A DNA stretch of 45,250 nt from Candidatus Symbiopectobacterium sp. 'North America' (GTDB taxonomy: Bacteria; Pseudomonadota; Gammaproteobacteria; Enterobacterales; Enterobacteriaceae), in contig NZ_PEHF01000099.1 of assembly GCF_015762685.1 (NCBI RefSeq), forward strand, positions 1 through 45,250. Reading direction: 5' to 3'. The notes under the pieces are model-generated. The model ran no database searches, was not told the DNA's origin, and saw only the letters and a program-made list of their open reading frames with translations. Every line of letters begins with the position of its first letter. Position 1 is the first letter of the stretch. This document shows positions 37,545-45,250 of the stretch, piece by piece. The position numbers were made by a program, and so were the translations under genes.

Positions 37545-38180
37545 TTATCGTCCTGGGATCAGCAGGCAGGAACCGTACGTCTGACGACTCTCCAGTGCGC
37601 GATGCGCTTTTTGCGCTTCCGACAGCCCGAAGATCTGATTGGCAGAAACATCTACCTTGATTGCACCGCTGGCAATCAGCGAAAACAGCTCGCTGCTCGC
37701 TTTATCCAGTTCTGCACGATTGGTCACATAGCCAAACAGCGACGGACGCGTCACGTAAAGCGACCCTTTCTGATTCAGAATGCCCAGGTTCACGCCGGTC
37801 ACCGGGCCGGAAGCGTTACCGAAGCTCACCATCAAACCGCGACGTTGCAGGCTATCGAGCGAGGCTTCCCAGGTGTCTTTACCCACCGAGTCGTACACCA
37901 CCGGCACTTTCTGCCCATCGGTTAATTCCAGTACCCGTTGTGCGATGTTCTCGCTGCGATAGCTGATGGTCGCCCAAGCACCCGCCGCCTCGGTGCCCAG
38001 CCCAGATGGGAAGGCCTGTACCGGATAAAGCCCACTGCGCACGTAGGTATCGATAAAGTTGATCCCGACAGCACGGTTTTCAATTTGTATTTCACCCACA
38101 GCCGGTTCACGCGGGGTAAAATCAACGTACTCCAGCACCTCAGGGCCGCCGTGGGCGCTGAATTGAATGCGTTTCGCCAT
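37545..38180 (-). pseudogene. qor: Quinone oxidoreductase Qor, large in-frame deletion
   Basis: Qor is an NADPH-dependent MDR-superfamily quinone reductase. From ATG 38180 (AGGAG upstream) the N-terminal domain matches E. coli (FSAHGGPEVLEYVDFTPREP, INFIDTYVRSGLYP) up to SGLGTEAAG. The text then jumps to AWATISYRSENIAQRV, which corresponds to AWQVINYREEDLVERL of E. coli about 115 residues later. Missing is the middle, including the NADPH-binding AAAGGVG loop. The rest (VVYDSVGKDTWEASLDSLQR, GVNLGILNQKGSLYVTRPSL) is normal. The reading frame stays open at 211 residues versus 327, so an automatic pipeline would call an intact but short gene. The junction is at about 37,975-37,990. Confidence 0.9.
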
Positions 38181-38296
38181 GTTTTCTCCTGATGCAGTCC
38201 GGTGCGATAAACACACGGGCGCGTTTTTATCACGTCAGTTTCGTATACAATGCCTCCTTATGGAATGACAAATCAACCAATAAAGAACGTAATCCC

Positions 38297-39703
38297 ATGG
38301 CAGAAAAGCGCACCGCCCCCCCATCGAAACAGCCCCGCGACCAACAGGTAGAAGGGTTAAAGCTTCCGCCCCACTCGCTGGAAGCGGAACAGTCGGTTCT
38401 GGGCGGCTTGATGCTCGACAACGAGCGCTGGGATAACGTCGCAGAACGCGTCGTCGCCAACGATTTCTACAACCGCGCCCACCGTCTGATTTTCAGCGAA
38501 ATGCAGCGGCTATTGGAATTGAACAAGCCCATCGATCTCATCACCCTGTCCGAGTCGCTGGAGCAAAAAGGCGAACTGGACACGGTCGGCGGTTTTGCTT
38601 ATCTGGCAGAACTGGCGAAGAACACCCCCAGCGCCGCCAATATCAGTGCCTACGCCGATATCGTGCGCGAACGGGCGGTGGTGCGTGAGATGATCGCCGT
38701 TGCCCATGAAATCGCCGATGCGGGTTACGATCCACAAGGTCGCAGCAGTGAAGATCTGCTGGATCTGGCAGAATCGCGCGTGTTTCAGATCGCCGAAAAC
38801 CGCGCTAGCAAGGATGAAGGCCCAAAAAGTATCGATCGCATTCTGGAAGATACCTTCTCACGCATCGAGCAGTTGTATCAACGTCCTCACGACGGGGTAA
38901 CCGGCGTTTCCAGCGGCTATCAGGATCTGGATAAAAAAACCGCCGGGCTGCAAAAATCGGATTTGATCATCGTCGCGGCGCGCCCCTCAATGGGGAAAAC
39001 CACGTTCGCCATGAACCTGTGCGAAAACGCCGCCATGATGCAAGAAAAGCCAGTGCTGATCTTCAGTCTGGAAATGCCCGGCGAACAGATCATGATGCGT
39101 ATGCTGGCCTCGCTGTCACGCGTGGATCAAACCCGTATCCGTACCGGGCAGTTGGATGATGAGGACTGGGCGCGCATCTCCAGCACCATGGGCATTCTGC
39201 TTGAGAAGAAGAACATGTATATCGATGACTCTTCCGGCTTGACGCCCACGGAAGTACGTTCCCGCGCGCGCCGCGTTTTCCGTGAGCATGATGGCCTCAG
39301 CCTGATCATGATCGACTACCTGCAACTGATGCGAGTGCCTGCCCTTTCGGATAACCGAACCCTTGAAATCGCCGAAATTTCCCGTTCTCTCAAAGCATTG
39401 GCAAAAGAATTGCAAGTACCTGTGGTCGCACTCTCTCAGCTTAACCGTAGTCTGGAGCAGCGAGCGGATAAACGCCCGGTCAACTCCGACCTGCGTGAAT
39501 CCGGCTCTATCGAGCAGGATGCCGACCTGATTATCTTTATCTATCGTGATGAGGTTTATCATGAAAACAGCGATTTGAAAGGCATCGCTGAGATTATCTT
39601 GGGGAAACAGCGTAACGGCCCTATCGGTACCGTTCGGTTGACCTTCAACGGGCAGTGGTCGCGTTTTGATAATTACGCCGGTCCACAATACGATGATGAA
39701 TAA
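38297..39703 (+). CDS. dnaB: Replicative DNA helicase DnaB
   Basis: This intact 468-residue hexameric helicase drives the replication fork. The N-terminal domain ([40 protein letters not shown]) is followed by the RecA-like domain with Walker A in [20 protein letters not shown], Walker B in [13 protein letters not shown] and the arginine-finger/H4 region [20 protein letters not shown], then [20 protein letters not shown]. The start ATG at 38297 gives MAEKRTAP, the usual length; the open frame begins earlier without family resemblance. It is divergent from qor and followed 38 bp later by alr. As an essential gene it is undamaged. Confidence 0.96.
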   Translation: MAEKRTAPPSKQPRDQQVEGLKLPPHSLEAEQSVLGGLMLDNERWDNVAERVVANDFYNRAHRLIFSEMQRLLELNKPIDLITLSESLEQKGELDTVGGFAYLAELAKNTPSAANISAYADIVRERAVVREMIAVAHEIADAGYDPQGRSSEDLLDLAESRVFQIAENRASKDEGPKSIDRILEDTFSRIEQLYQRPHDGVTGVSSGYQDLDKKTAGLQKSDLIIVAARPSMGKTTFAMNLCENAAMMQEKPVLIFSLEMPGEQIMMRMLASLSRVDQTRIRTGQLDDEDWARISSTMGILLEKKNMYIDDSSGLTPTEVRSRARRVFREHDGLSLIMIDYLQLMRVPALSDNRTLEIAEISRSLKALAKELQVPVVALSQLNRSLEQRADKRPVNSDLRESGSIEQDADLIIFIYRDEVYHENSDLKGIAEIILGKQRNGPIGTVRLTFNGQWSRFDNYAGPQYDDE

Positions 39704-39741
39704 ATAGCGCACCTGAGCGGGCAGCGCTAAGGACAGTAGAA

Positions 39742-40821
39742 ATGAAAACGGCAACCGCCGTCATCAGTCGCCGCGCATTGCGTCACAATATGCAGCGCGT
39801 GCGCCAGTTAGTGCCTAACAGTCGGCTGGTCGCCGTCGTCAAGGCCAACGCATACGGCCACGGCGCAGTGGAATGCGCCACCACCCTTCATAATGCCGAC
39901 TGCTTCGGCGTCGCCCGACTCACGGAGGTGTTGGCACTGCGCCAAGCGGGCATCACCAAACCTATCCTGCTACTGGAAGGGTTTTTCTCTGCCGATGACC
40001 TCCCCTTACTGGCACAGCATCAATTGGAAACCGCGGTGCACAGCGTCGAACAGTTGGAAGCATTGGAGCAGGCTGATTTACCGCATCCCCTTACCGTGTG
40101 GATGAAGCTGGATACTGGCATGCACCGTTTGGGTGTCCGTCCTGATAAGGCAGAAGCGTTTTATCAACGGCTGACCCAGTGCCGCAATGTGGTGCAACCG
40201 GTGAATATCATGAGCCATTTTTGCCGCGCCGATCAGCCTGAGTTCAATACCACTCTGAAACAGATCGCCTGCTTTGATGCCTTCACTGAGGGAAAACCGG
40301 GCGCGCAATCTATCGCGGCTTCCGGCGGTATTCTGCTGTGGCCACAGGCGCACCGCAATCAGGTACGACCGGGGATTATTCTCTACGGCGTATCACCACT
40401 GGCCACCGAAACTGCCGCACATTTTGGACTGCAACCGGCCATGACGCTCACCTCACATCTGATCGCGGTGCGCGAGCACAAAGCGGGCGAAGCCGAGGGA
40501 TACGGCTGTATCTGGACCAGCGAGCGCGATACCCTGCTCGGCATGGTCGCGATGGGGTATGGCGATGGCTATCCGCGCTCAGCACCGTTTGGTACACCCG
40601 TACTGGTCAATGGCCGTGAAGTACCATTGGTGGGACGCGTATCGATGGATATGTTGACGGTCGATCTGGGACCCGATGCACAGGAGCAGGTGGGCGATGA
40701 GGTGATATTGTGGGGAGATGCACTGCCCGTCGAGCGGATCGCCGCACACACCAAGATAAGCGCTTACGAGCTGATTACCCGTGTGACACAACGCCTGGCG
40801 TTGGAGTACCTCGACGATTAA
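39742..40821 (+). CDS. alr: Alanine racemase, biosynthetic
   Basis: This intact 359-residue PLP enzyme interconverts L- and D-alanine for peptidoglycan. PLP-Lys34 is in [51 protein letters not shown], the catalytic Tyr region [40 protein letters not shown] and [13 protein letters not shown] follow. The length equals E. coli Alr. [10 protein letters not shown] has Cys where E. coli has Ala, a mild change. It begins 38 bp after dnaB, as in E. coli, and converges on the permease gene across a short spacer with a small GTACC/GGTAC hairpin. It is essential and looks functional. Confidence 0.95.
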   Translation: MKTATAVISRRALRHNMQRVRQLVPNSRLVAVVKANAYGHGAVECATTLHNADCFGVARLTEVLALRQAGITKPILLLEGFFSADDLPLLAQHQLETAVHSVEQLEALEQADLPHPLTVWMKLDTGMHRLGVRPDKAEAFYQRLTQCRNVVQPVNIMSHFCRADQPEFNTTLKQIACFDAFTEGKPGAQSIAASGGILLWPQAHRNQVRPGIILYGVSPLATETAAHFGLQPAMTLTSHLIAVREHKAGEAEGYGCIWTSERDTLLGMVAMGYGDGYPRSAPFGTPVLVNGREVPLVGRVSMDMLTVDLGPDAQEQVGDEVILWGDALPVERIAAHTKISAYELITRVTQRLALEYLDD

Positions 40822-40863
40822 TGCGTAAGAAAGGAGTACCGCAAGGTACGCCCTTCCCATCAA

Positions 40864-42246
40864 TTACACGTCACTGACTACGATATCTTCTGGCGTGCGG
40901 TTACGATTCTTCACCCGATAAGCCACAGTCATTGCCACCAGCCACACAGGAATCAACCACACCGAGATCTGGATACCGGGCGTAATTGCCATGATCACCA
41001 GAGTACCCGCCAGAAACAGCAGGCAAATTACGTTAGTCACCGGATAGCCCCAGCTTTTGAAACGCGTTTCCTTTGCGGCCACTTGCATCGCATGGCGGAA
41101 CTTAAGGTGTGTAATGCAAATCATCGCCCAGTTGATCACTAACGCGGACACCACCAGCGCCATCAGCAGCTCAAACGCTTTGCCCGACATCAGGTAGTTC
41201 AACACCACGCACAGCCCGGTTGTCAGCGCCGATACGCCCGGCGCGTTCAGCAGAATACCGCGTTTGTTGATGCTCAACAGTGCGCGAGGTGCGTTGCCCT
41301 GTTTAGCCAGGCCAAACAGCATACGGCTGTTGCAATAGATGCAGCTGTTGTACACCGAGAGCGCCGCAGACAGCACCAACAGATTCAGCACGGTTGCCAC
41401 CACGTTGCTATCCAGCGCGTGGAAAATCAGCACAAACGGGCTGCCGCCTTCCACCACTTTCTTCCAGGGGTACAGCGACAGCAACACCGCCAACGCACCC
41501 ACATAAAACAGCAGAATGCGATAAATAACCTGATTGGTGGCACGCGGAATACTTTTTTCTGGCCGATCGGCCTCAGCGGCAGTGATCCCGACCAGTTCAA
41601 GACCTCCAAAGGAGAACATGATGACCGCCATCGCCATCACCATGCCACCAAAACCATTGGGGAAAAACCCACCGTGTTGCCACAGGTTAGCCACGCTGGC
41701 CTCCGGCCCGCCACTCCCGCTTATCAGTAGATAGCAGCCGAACGCAATCATGCCGATAATCGCCGCCACTTTAATGATGGCAAACCAGAATTCCATTTCG
41801 CCGTAAACCTTCACGTTAGTGAGGTTGATGGCGTTAATCAGCAGGAAGAAAACGGCCGCCGAAACCCAGGTCGGCACATCGGGAAACCAGTATTGAATGT
41901 AAATCCCGACCGCAGAAAGCTCAGCCATGCTGACCAGCACATAGAGCACCCAGTAGTTCCAACCGGACATAAAACCGGCAAAGCTGCCCCAGTATTTATT
42001 GGCGAAATGGCTAAAGGAACCGGCCACGGACTCTTCCACCACCATTTTCCCTAACTGACGCATAATGAAAAAAGCAATAATCCCGGCAATCGCATAGCCC
42101 AACAATACCGATGGCCCGGCCATTTTGATGGTTTGCGCAATCCTCAAAAACAGCCCGGTGCCTACCACGCCCCCTAATGCAATCAACTGGATATGGCGGT
42201 TTTTTAACCCTCTTTTAAGCTGATCCGTTGTCTGCGACGTATCCAT
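40864..42246 (-). CDS. Aromatic amino-acid permease (PheP/AroP family)
   Basis: This open 460-residue, 12-helix APC-superfamily proton symporter is closest to PheP: GLKNRHIQLIALGGVVGTGL, QYWFPDVPTW, VIMFSFGGLELVGITAAEAD, NSCIYCNSRMLFGLAKQGNA, ALVVSALVINWAMICITHLK. GGGGAA precedes the ATG. Several positions that PheP and AroP share are changed: GTGLFLGIG reads GTGLFLRIA in the substrate-binding helix break, and LGEMVVEEPV reads LGKMVVEESV. These charged replacements suggest reduced or lost transport despite the open frame. It is convergent with alr and divergent from an Lrp/AsnC regulator. Its neighbours fit phenylalanine or tyrosine uptake. Confidence 0.85.
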   Translation of the reverse strand: MDTSQTTDQLKRGLKNRHIQLIALGGVVGTGLFLRIAQTIKMAGPSVLLGYAIAGIIAFFIMRQLGKMVVEESVAGSFSHFANKYWGSFAGFMSGWNYWVLYVLVSMAELSAVGIYIQYWFPDVPTWVSAAVFFLLINAINLTNVKVYGEMEFWFAIIKVAAIIGMIAFGCYLLISGSGGPEASVANLWQHGGFFPNGFGGMVMAMAVIMFSFGGLELVGITAAEADRPEKSIPRATNQVIYRILLFYVGALAVLLSLYPWKKVVEGGSPFVLIFHALDSNVVATVLNLLVLSAALSVYNSCIYCNSRMLFGLAKQGNAPRALLSINKRGILLNAPGVSALTTGLCVVLNYLMSGKAFELLMALVVSALVINWAMICITHLKFRHAMQVAAKETRFKSWGYPVTNVICLLFLAGTLVIMAITPGIQISVWLIPVWLVAMTVAYRVKNRNRTPEDIVVSDV

Positions 42247-42606
42247 GACATTCCCCGAACAAGATGTTGTGTTGGCAATCTCATAGCAACAATCAGGCCA
42301 ACCTCAGCAAGGCCACGACGAATTCCGGCCATAAATGAAACTAATACCATGAATATATTAATTATTTTTATTATCACGTTGCGGGATACTCAATGGCAGC
42401 ACAAAACAGATTGATGCATAAACAGGCAACCGCATGCACAAAATGCCCTTAATTGCATCACTGTACGCACGATATTGCGCCAACATGGTGCATGCCCATT
42501 GGTTGTGCAATCCCCCCGAGAACGGGGATGTGAAAAGAAGCGGCACGCAGTGATAAAAAGCTGTTAGTCTGTTTTATCTCCCGATACATCATGCGGATAA
42601 AGCACT
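42247..42606. other. Divergent promoter region of the permease and the Lrp-type regulator
   Basis: About 360 bp with no gene. It should hold promoters for both flanking genes and carries the NtrC-like site at 42476-42492. No sigma-54 -24/-12 element with correct spacing was found nearby on either strand. Confidence 0.5.
42476..42492 (+). promoter_or_regulatory. NtrC-like binding site
   Basis: TGCGCCAACATGGTGCA fits the NtrC consensus TGCACY-N4-TGGTGCA with a single mismatch and closely resembles the strong E. coli glnA site as I recall it. It lies about 115 bp before the Lrp-type gene and 230 bp before the permease start, enhancer-like distances. A weak half-like site (TGCACAAAATGCCC) is about 40 bp to the left. 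Confidence 0.5.
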
Positions 42607-43071
42607 ATGTACCAGATAGACGATTATGATTTGAAAATGCTGACCTTACTGCAAACCAACGGCCGCTTGACCAATCAGGAGTTAAGCGAACTGATCGGGT
42701 TATCCGCATCGCAGTGTTCGCGCCGTCGCGTTGTGCTTGAGCAGGCTAAGCAGATCCTGGGCTACCACGCCCGCCTGGCACCCAATGCCATCGGTCTGGA
42801 GTGTCTTGGTTTGATCGAAGTGCGCCTGATCAACCATACCGCCGACTACGTGGAGCGCTTTCACCAGATGTTAGGAGAGGTAGATGCGATCATTGATGCC
42901 TACAAAACCACCGGCGATGCCGACTATTTACTGAAAGTTGCGGTAGCCGATCTGCAAGGACTGAGCGATCTGAGCAGTCACATCTTGTCGCAGAATAAAA
43001 GCGTCTCTCACCTGAAGACCTCAGTTGTGCTGAATCGCCTGAAAGAAAATGGATTGATGCAGCCTAACTGA
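42607..43071 (+). CDS. Lrp/AsnC-family transcriptional regulator
   Basis: This intact 154-residue protein has an N-terminal helix-turn-helix (DDYDLKMLTLLQTNGRLTNQ, then ELSELIGLSASQCSRRRVVL) and a C-terminal RAM effector domain (LIEVRLINHTADYVERFHQM, IDAYKTTGDADYLLKVAVAD, and HILSQNKSVSHLKTSVVLNR). Feast/famine regulators of this family sense amino acids, often aromatic ones. It is divergent from the PheP-like permease and upstream of a YitT-family gene and tyrB, so it probably governs aromatic amino-acid uptake and transamination. The effector is not known. It is undamaged, whereas tyrB is broken. Confidence 0.88.
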   Translation: MYQIDDYDLKMLTLLQTNGRLTNQELSELIGLSASQCSRRRVVLEQAKQILGYHARLAPNAIGLECLGLIEVRLINHTADYVERFHQMLGEVDAIIDAYKTTGDADYLLKVAVADLQGLSDLSSHILSQNKSVSHLKTSVVLNRLKENGLMQPN

Positions 43072-43304
43072 AGGCTTGCACCCTATTAGGGCAAGATGCT
43101 TCCTTTTAGTGCATGGACACCGTCATATCACGCAAAAAAACTAAGCTTAATGAACTTTTCATGCAGATGGTAATAACTGTATTTCAATAACTTATACTTA
43201 TTACCCGCGTTAATTCGCCAACCTCTCCACTTTCAGCGCCATTTTTGGTGCACTTTTTGCTTTGCTTGCGTCACATTTTGATTTTTTCTGCCATTGAGCA
43301 CACC

Positions 43305-43919
43305 ATGGATAACGTTGTTGCAACTGAAAATCTTAAACACACCCTGCTGGAAGATGTTCTGGCGCTGTTGATTGGCTCATTGATGGTGTCTTTTGGGATC
43401 ATCCTGTTACGTCAATCTGGCGCACTCACCAGCGGCACAGCAGGGATAGCATTCCTGCTGCACTACATCACGCATATTTCATTTGGCACCATTTTCTTTC
43501 TGATCAACCTGCTGTTTTATTATCTGGCCGTTCGCCGCATGGGCTGGCATTTCACCATCAAGACCTTCTGTGCCGTCGGGTTGGTTTCCCTGCTGTCAGA
43601 CGTGCATCCGCTGTTTATTCACTTCGATAGACTTCAGCCTTTCTATGCCACGCTGTTTGGCAACATAATCATTGGGCTAGGCTTTATTGTTCTGTTTCGC
43701 CACAAGGCCAGTCTGGGTGGCGTGAATATTTTGGCGCTCTACCTTCAGGATCCGTACGACATACGCGCTGGCAAGTTACAAATGGCGGTTGATGTGGTGA
43801 TTGTGCTGGCTTCACTGTTTGTGGTAAGCATACCTATGCTGGTGGTTTCCGTATTAGGTGCCGTGATTCTTAACTTAATCATTGCGATGAATCACCGCCC
43901 GGGGCGTTATACGGTCTAA
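43305..43919 (+). CDS. YitT-family integral membrane protein
   Basis: This intact 204-residue protein, from the ATG at 43305 ([20 protein letters not shown]), has five or six hydrophobic helices: [70 protein letters not shown], and [19 protein letters not shown]. The [11 protein letters not shown] and [11 protein letters not shown] stretches are typical of the YitT (DUF161) family. A TTG start 20 codons earlier is open but less likely. The family has no agreed function; transport is often suggested. It follows the Lrp-type gene by 230 bp and precedes tyrB by 65 bp. Confidence 0.8.
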   Translation: MDNVVATENLKHTLLEDVLALLIGSLMVSFGIILLRQSGALTSGTAGIAFLLHYITHISFGTIFFLINLLFYYLAVRRMGWHFTIKTFCAVGLVSLLSDVHPLFIHFDRLQPFYATLFGNIIIGLGFIVLFRHKASLGGVNILALYLQDPYDIRAGKLQMAVDVVIVLASLFVVSIPMLVVSVLGAVILNLIIAMNHRPGRYTV

Positions 43920-43984
43920 ATGATCGCCCAGGGGTTGCGCGCTGCGCGTTAAGCGTGGCAGATAATTATTTCAGGAGAAAAACC

Positions 43985-44991
43985 GTGTTCCAACATGTCG
44001 ACGCCTATGCCGGAGATCCTATCCTGTCTCTGATGGAAAAATACAAGCAGGATCCGCGCGCAGATAAGATCAATCTCAGTATCGTGCTCTATTACAACGA
44101 ACAGAATATCATCCCGCAATTGCGCGCCGTGAGCAGTGCCGTTGATGTACTTGAAGCGCAGCCCAAAGCGGCTTCCTCCTATTTGCCCATGGAAGGTTTC
44201 CAGCCCTATCGTTCCGCTATTCAGACGCTGCTGTTTGGCAAAGAACACCCGGCGCTGGCTGCAAACCGCATCGCCACTATCCAGACGCTGGGCGGTTCCG
44301 GCGCACTGAAAGTGGGTGCTGACTTCCTGAAACACTATTTCCCTGAATCCGAGGTATGGGTCAGCGATCCGACTTGGGAAAACCACATCGCTATTTTTGC
44401 CGGTGCCGGATTTAAGGTACACAATTACCCCTATTTTGATGCACAAACGCTGGGCGTAAATTTCGATGGCATGGTTGCCACACTGGAAAGCTTGCCAGCG
44501 CGGGCGTTCCAGCCCTGATAGCCAACTCCTTCTCCAAGATTTTTTCTCTTTATAGTGAACGCGTGGGTGGGCTCTCCGTGGTGTGCGAAGATGCCGAAAG
44601 CGCACAGCGCGCGTTGGGGCAGTTGAAGGCCACAGTGCGTCGTAACTACTCAACACCGCCGAATTACGGTGCTCAGGTGGTTTCTAACGTGCTGAATGAT
44701 GTAGCACGCAATGCGGAGTGGAAAACGGAAGTCGAAGAAATGCGTTCACGTATTCTCGCCATGCGTAAAGCGCTGGTGGATGCTCTGAAAGCAGAATTGC
44801 CAACGCGCAATTTTGACTACCTGCTGACACAGCGCGGCATGTTTAGCTACACCGGTTTCAGCCCGCTACAGGTAGATCACCTGCGCGACGAATTTGGTGT
44901 TTATCTGATCGCCAGCGGCAGAATGAGTGTTGCAGGTCTGAATTCGGGCAACGTCGTACGCGTCGCCAAAGCGTTCGCTGCGGTTCAATAA
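43985..44991 (+). pseudogene. tyrB: Aromatic aminotransferase TyrB, out-of-frame internal deletion
   Basis: TyrB transaminates tyrosine, phenylalanine and leucine precursors (PLP). GTG at 43985 starts [20 protein letters not shown], matching E. coli TyrB, and the frame holds [20 protein letters not shown] and [17 protein letters not shown] up to LPARA. The next bases read out of frame to TGA at 44516. In the other frame [20 protein letters not shown] continues to the C-terminus ([35 protein letters not shown]). The E. coli stretch between LPAR and AGLPALVSNSFSK, about 70 residues including the HNPTG and DIAYQGF cofactor motifs, is missing. The PLP-Lys motif SFSK survives but is out of frame. 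The junction, at about 44,498-44,506, sits in GCGCGGGCG. Confidence 0.92.
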
Positions 44992-44997
44992 CCCACC

Positions 44998-45030
44998 AAA
45001 GGCTTAACGCCAGCGTTAAGCCTTTTTTTT
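44998..45030 (+). terminator. Rho-independent terminator after tyrB
   Basis: GGCTTAACGC pairs with GCGTTAAGCC around a 2-nt spacer (effective loop CCAG) and is followed by eight T. It starts a few bases after the tyrB stop at 44989-44991. Confidence 0.92.
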
Positions 45031-45250
45031 GCCATTCCACTTATCTAACGATTCCTCTTTCGCCGTGATTCATAAGAAATTTTTATATAGCACGACATTG
45101 ACACTCCGCTTGCTCTAAACTACTACTTAAGACATATCCCATAATTTATTACCCAACAGATTTCGATGGATAGGCCGCAGTCCTCAGTGGGGTTTGACGG
45201 TCAATCATGTAAAAAACCACGCTAAGGAGATAATTTATTGTTTAAATTGA
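45031..45250 (+). other. Right edge: leader region of a further plus-strand gene
   Basis: No complete gene is present. AGGAG at 45225-45229 stands 8 bp before TTG at 45238, which opens a frame (TTG-Phe-Lys-Leu) running off the window. A TTGACG at 45194-45199 could be a -35 box. The gene is not identifiable from four codons. Confidence 0.35.

Noticed and set aside
42450..42606. A sigma-54 promoter to go with the NtrC-like site (CGGCACGCAGTGATA and TTGGTTGTGCAAT).
   Set aside because: Neither has both the -24 GG and the -12 GC at the correct spacing.
43245..43304. An upstream TTG start for the YitT-family gene.
   Set aside because: It would add 20 residues without family support and has no good ribosome site; the ATG at 43305 fits better.

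Overview
The window comes from an enterobacterium (order Enterobacterales). The gene order dusA-pspG-qor-dnaB-alr-tyrB on the right and lplT-aas-omrA...lysA...lysR on the left follows the E. coli layout, and the proteins match the E. coli families closely. The main trait is decay: about half of the genes carry in-frame stops, frameshifts or internal deletions, while dnaB, alr, dusA and pspG are intact. That pattern fits a recently host-restricted Serratia- or Sodalis-like symbiont. The genus is inference. Some homopolymer frameshifts could be assembly errors, but the many in-frame stops and the large internal deletions are unlikely to be.

Left block (1-5.3 kb): lplT (frameshifted, 3' end missing) and aas (frameshifted) on the minus strand, an OmrA-type small RNA behind aas, then a chemoreceptor pseudogene that has lost the tip of its signalling hairpin. 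5.3-10 kb: a GNAT pseudogene, then a beta-glucoside PTS locus (UxuR-like regulator, EIIB, broken 6-phospho-beta-glucosidase, EIIC) meeting a headless EIIA gene head to head at about 9,760. 10-15.4 kb: a glycerate block (GntP-type permease, glycerate kinase, broken pyruvate kinase, broken cdaR).

15.8-22.4 kb: lysA and its activator lysR, each with an amber codon, are separated by a four-gene ABC importer operon in which every gene is damaged; short imperfect direct repeats flank that operon. 22.4-25 kb: an intact LysR-type regulator divergent from a metallo-beta-lactamase-fold gene that overlaps a DsbA-like gene (both broken). 25.3-30.8 kb: a compact chaperone-usher fimbrial operon (pilin, chaperone, usher, adhesin) plus a LuxR-type regulator; only the adhesin is intact. 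31.2-35.1 kb: an EvgAS/BvgAS-type phosphorelay (hybrid kinase, separate Hpt ORF, response regulator with a late amber).

35.2-45.2 kb: a truncated integrase relic just upstream of dusA, a known integration site; dusA; pspG with a sigma-54 promoter and an IHF site; qor with a large in-frame deletion; dnaB; alr; then an aromatic amino-acid cluster (PheP/AroP-like permease, Lrp/AsnC regulator, YitT-family protein, and tyrB with an out-of-frame internal deletion). Three copies of a roughly 95-bp repeat lie between genes at 5.2, 15.7 and 25.0 kb. No tRNA, rRNA, CRISPR array or intact mobile element was found.
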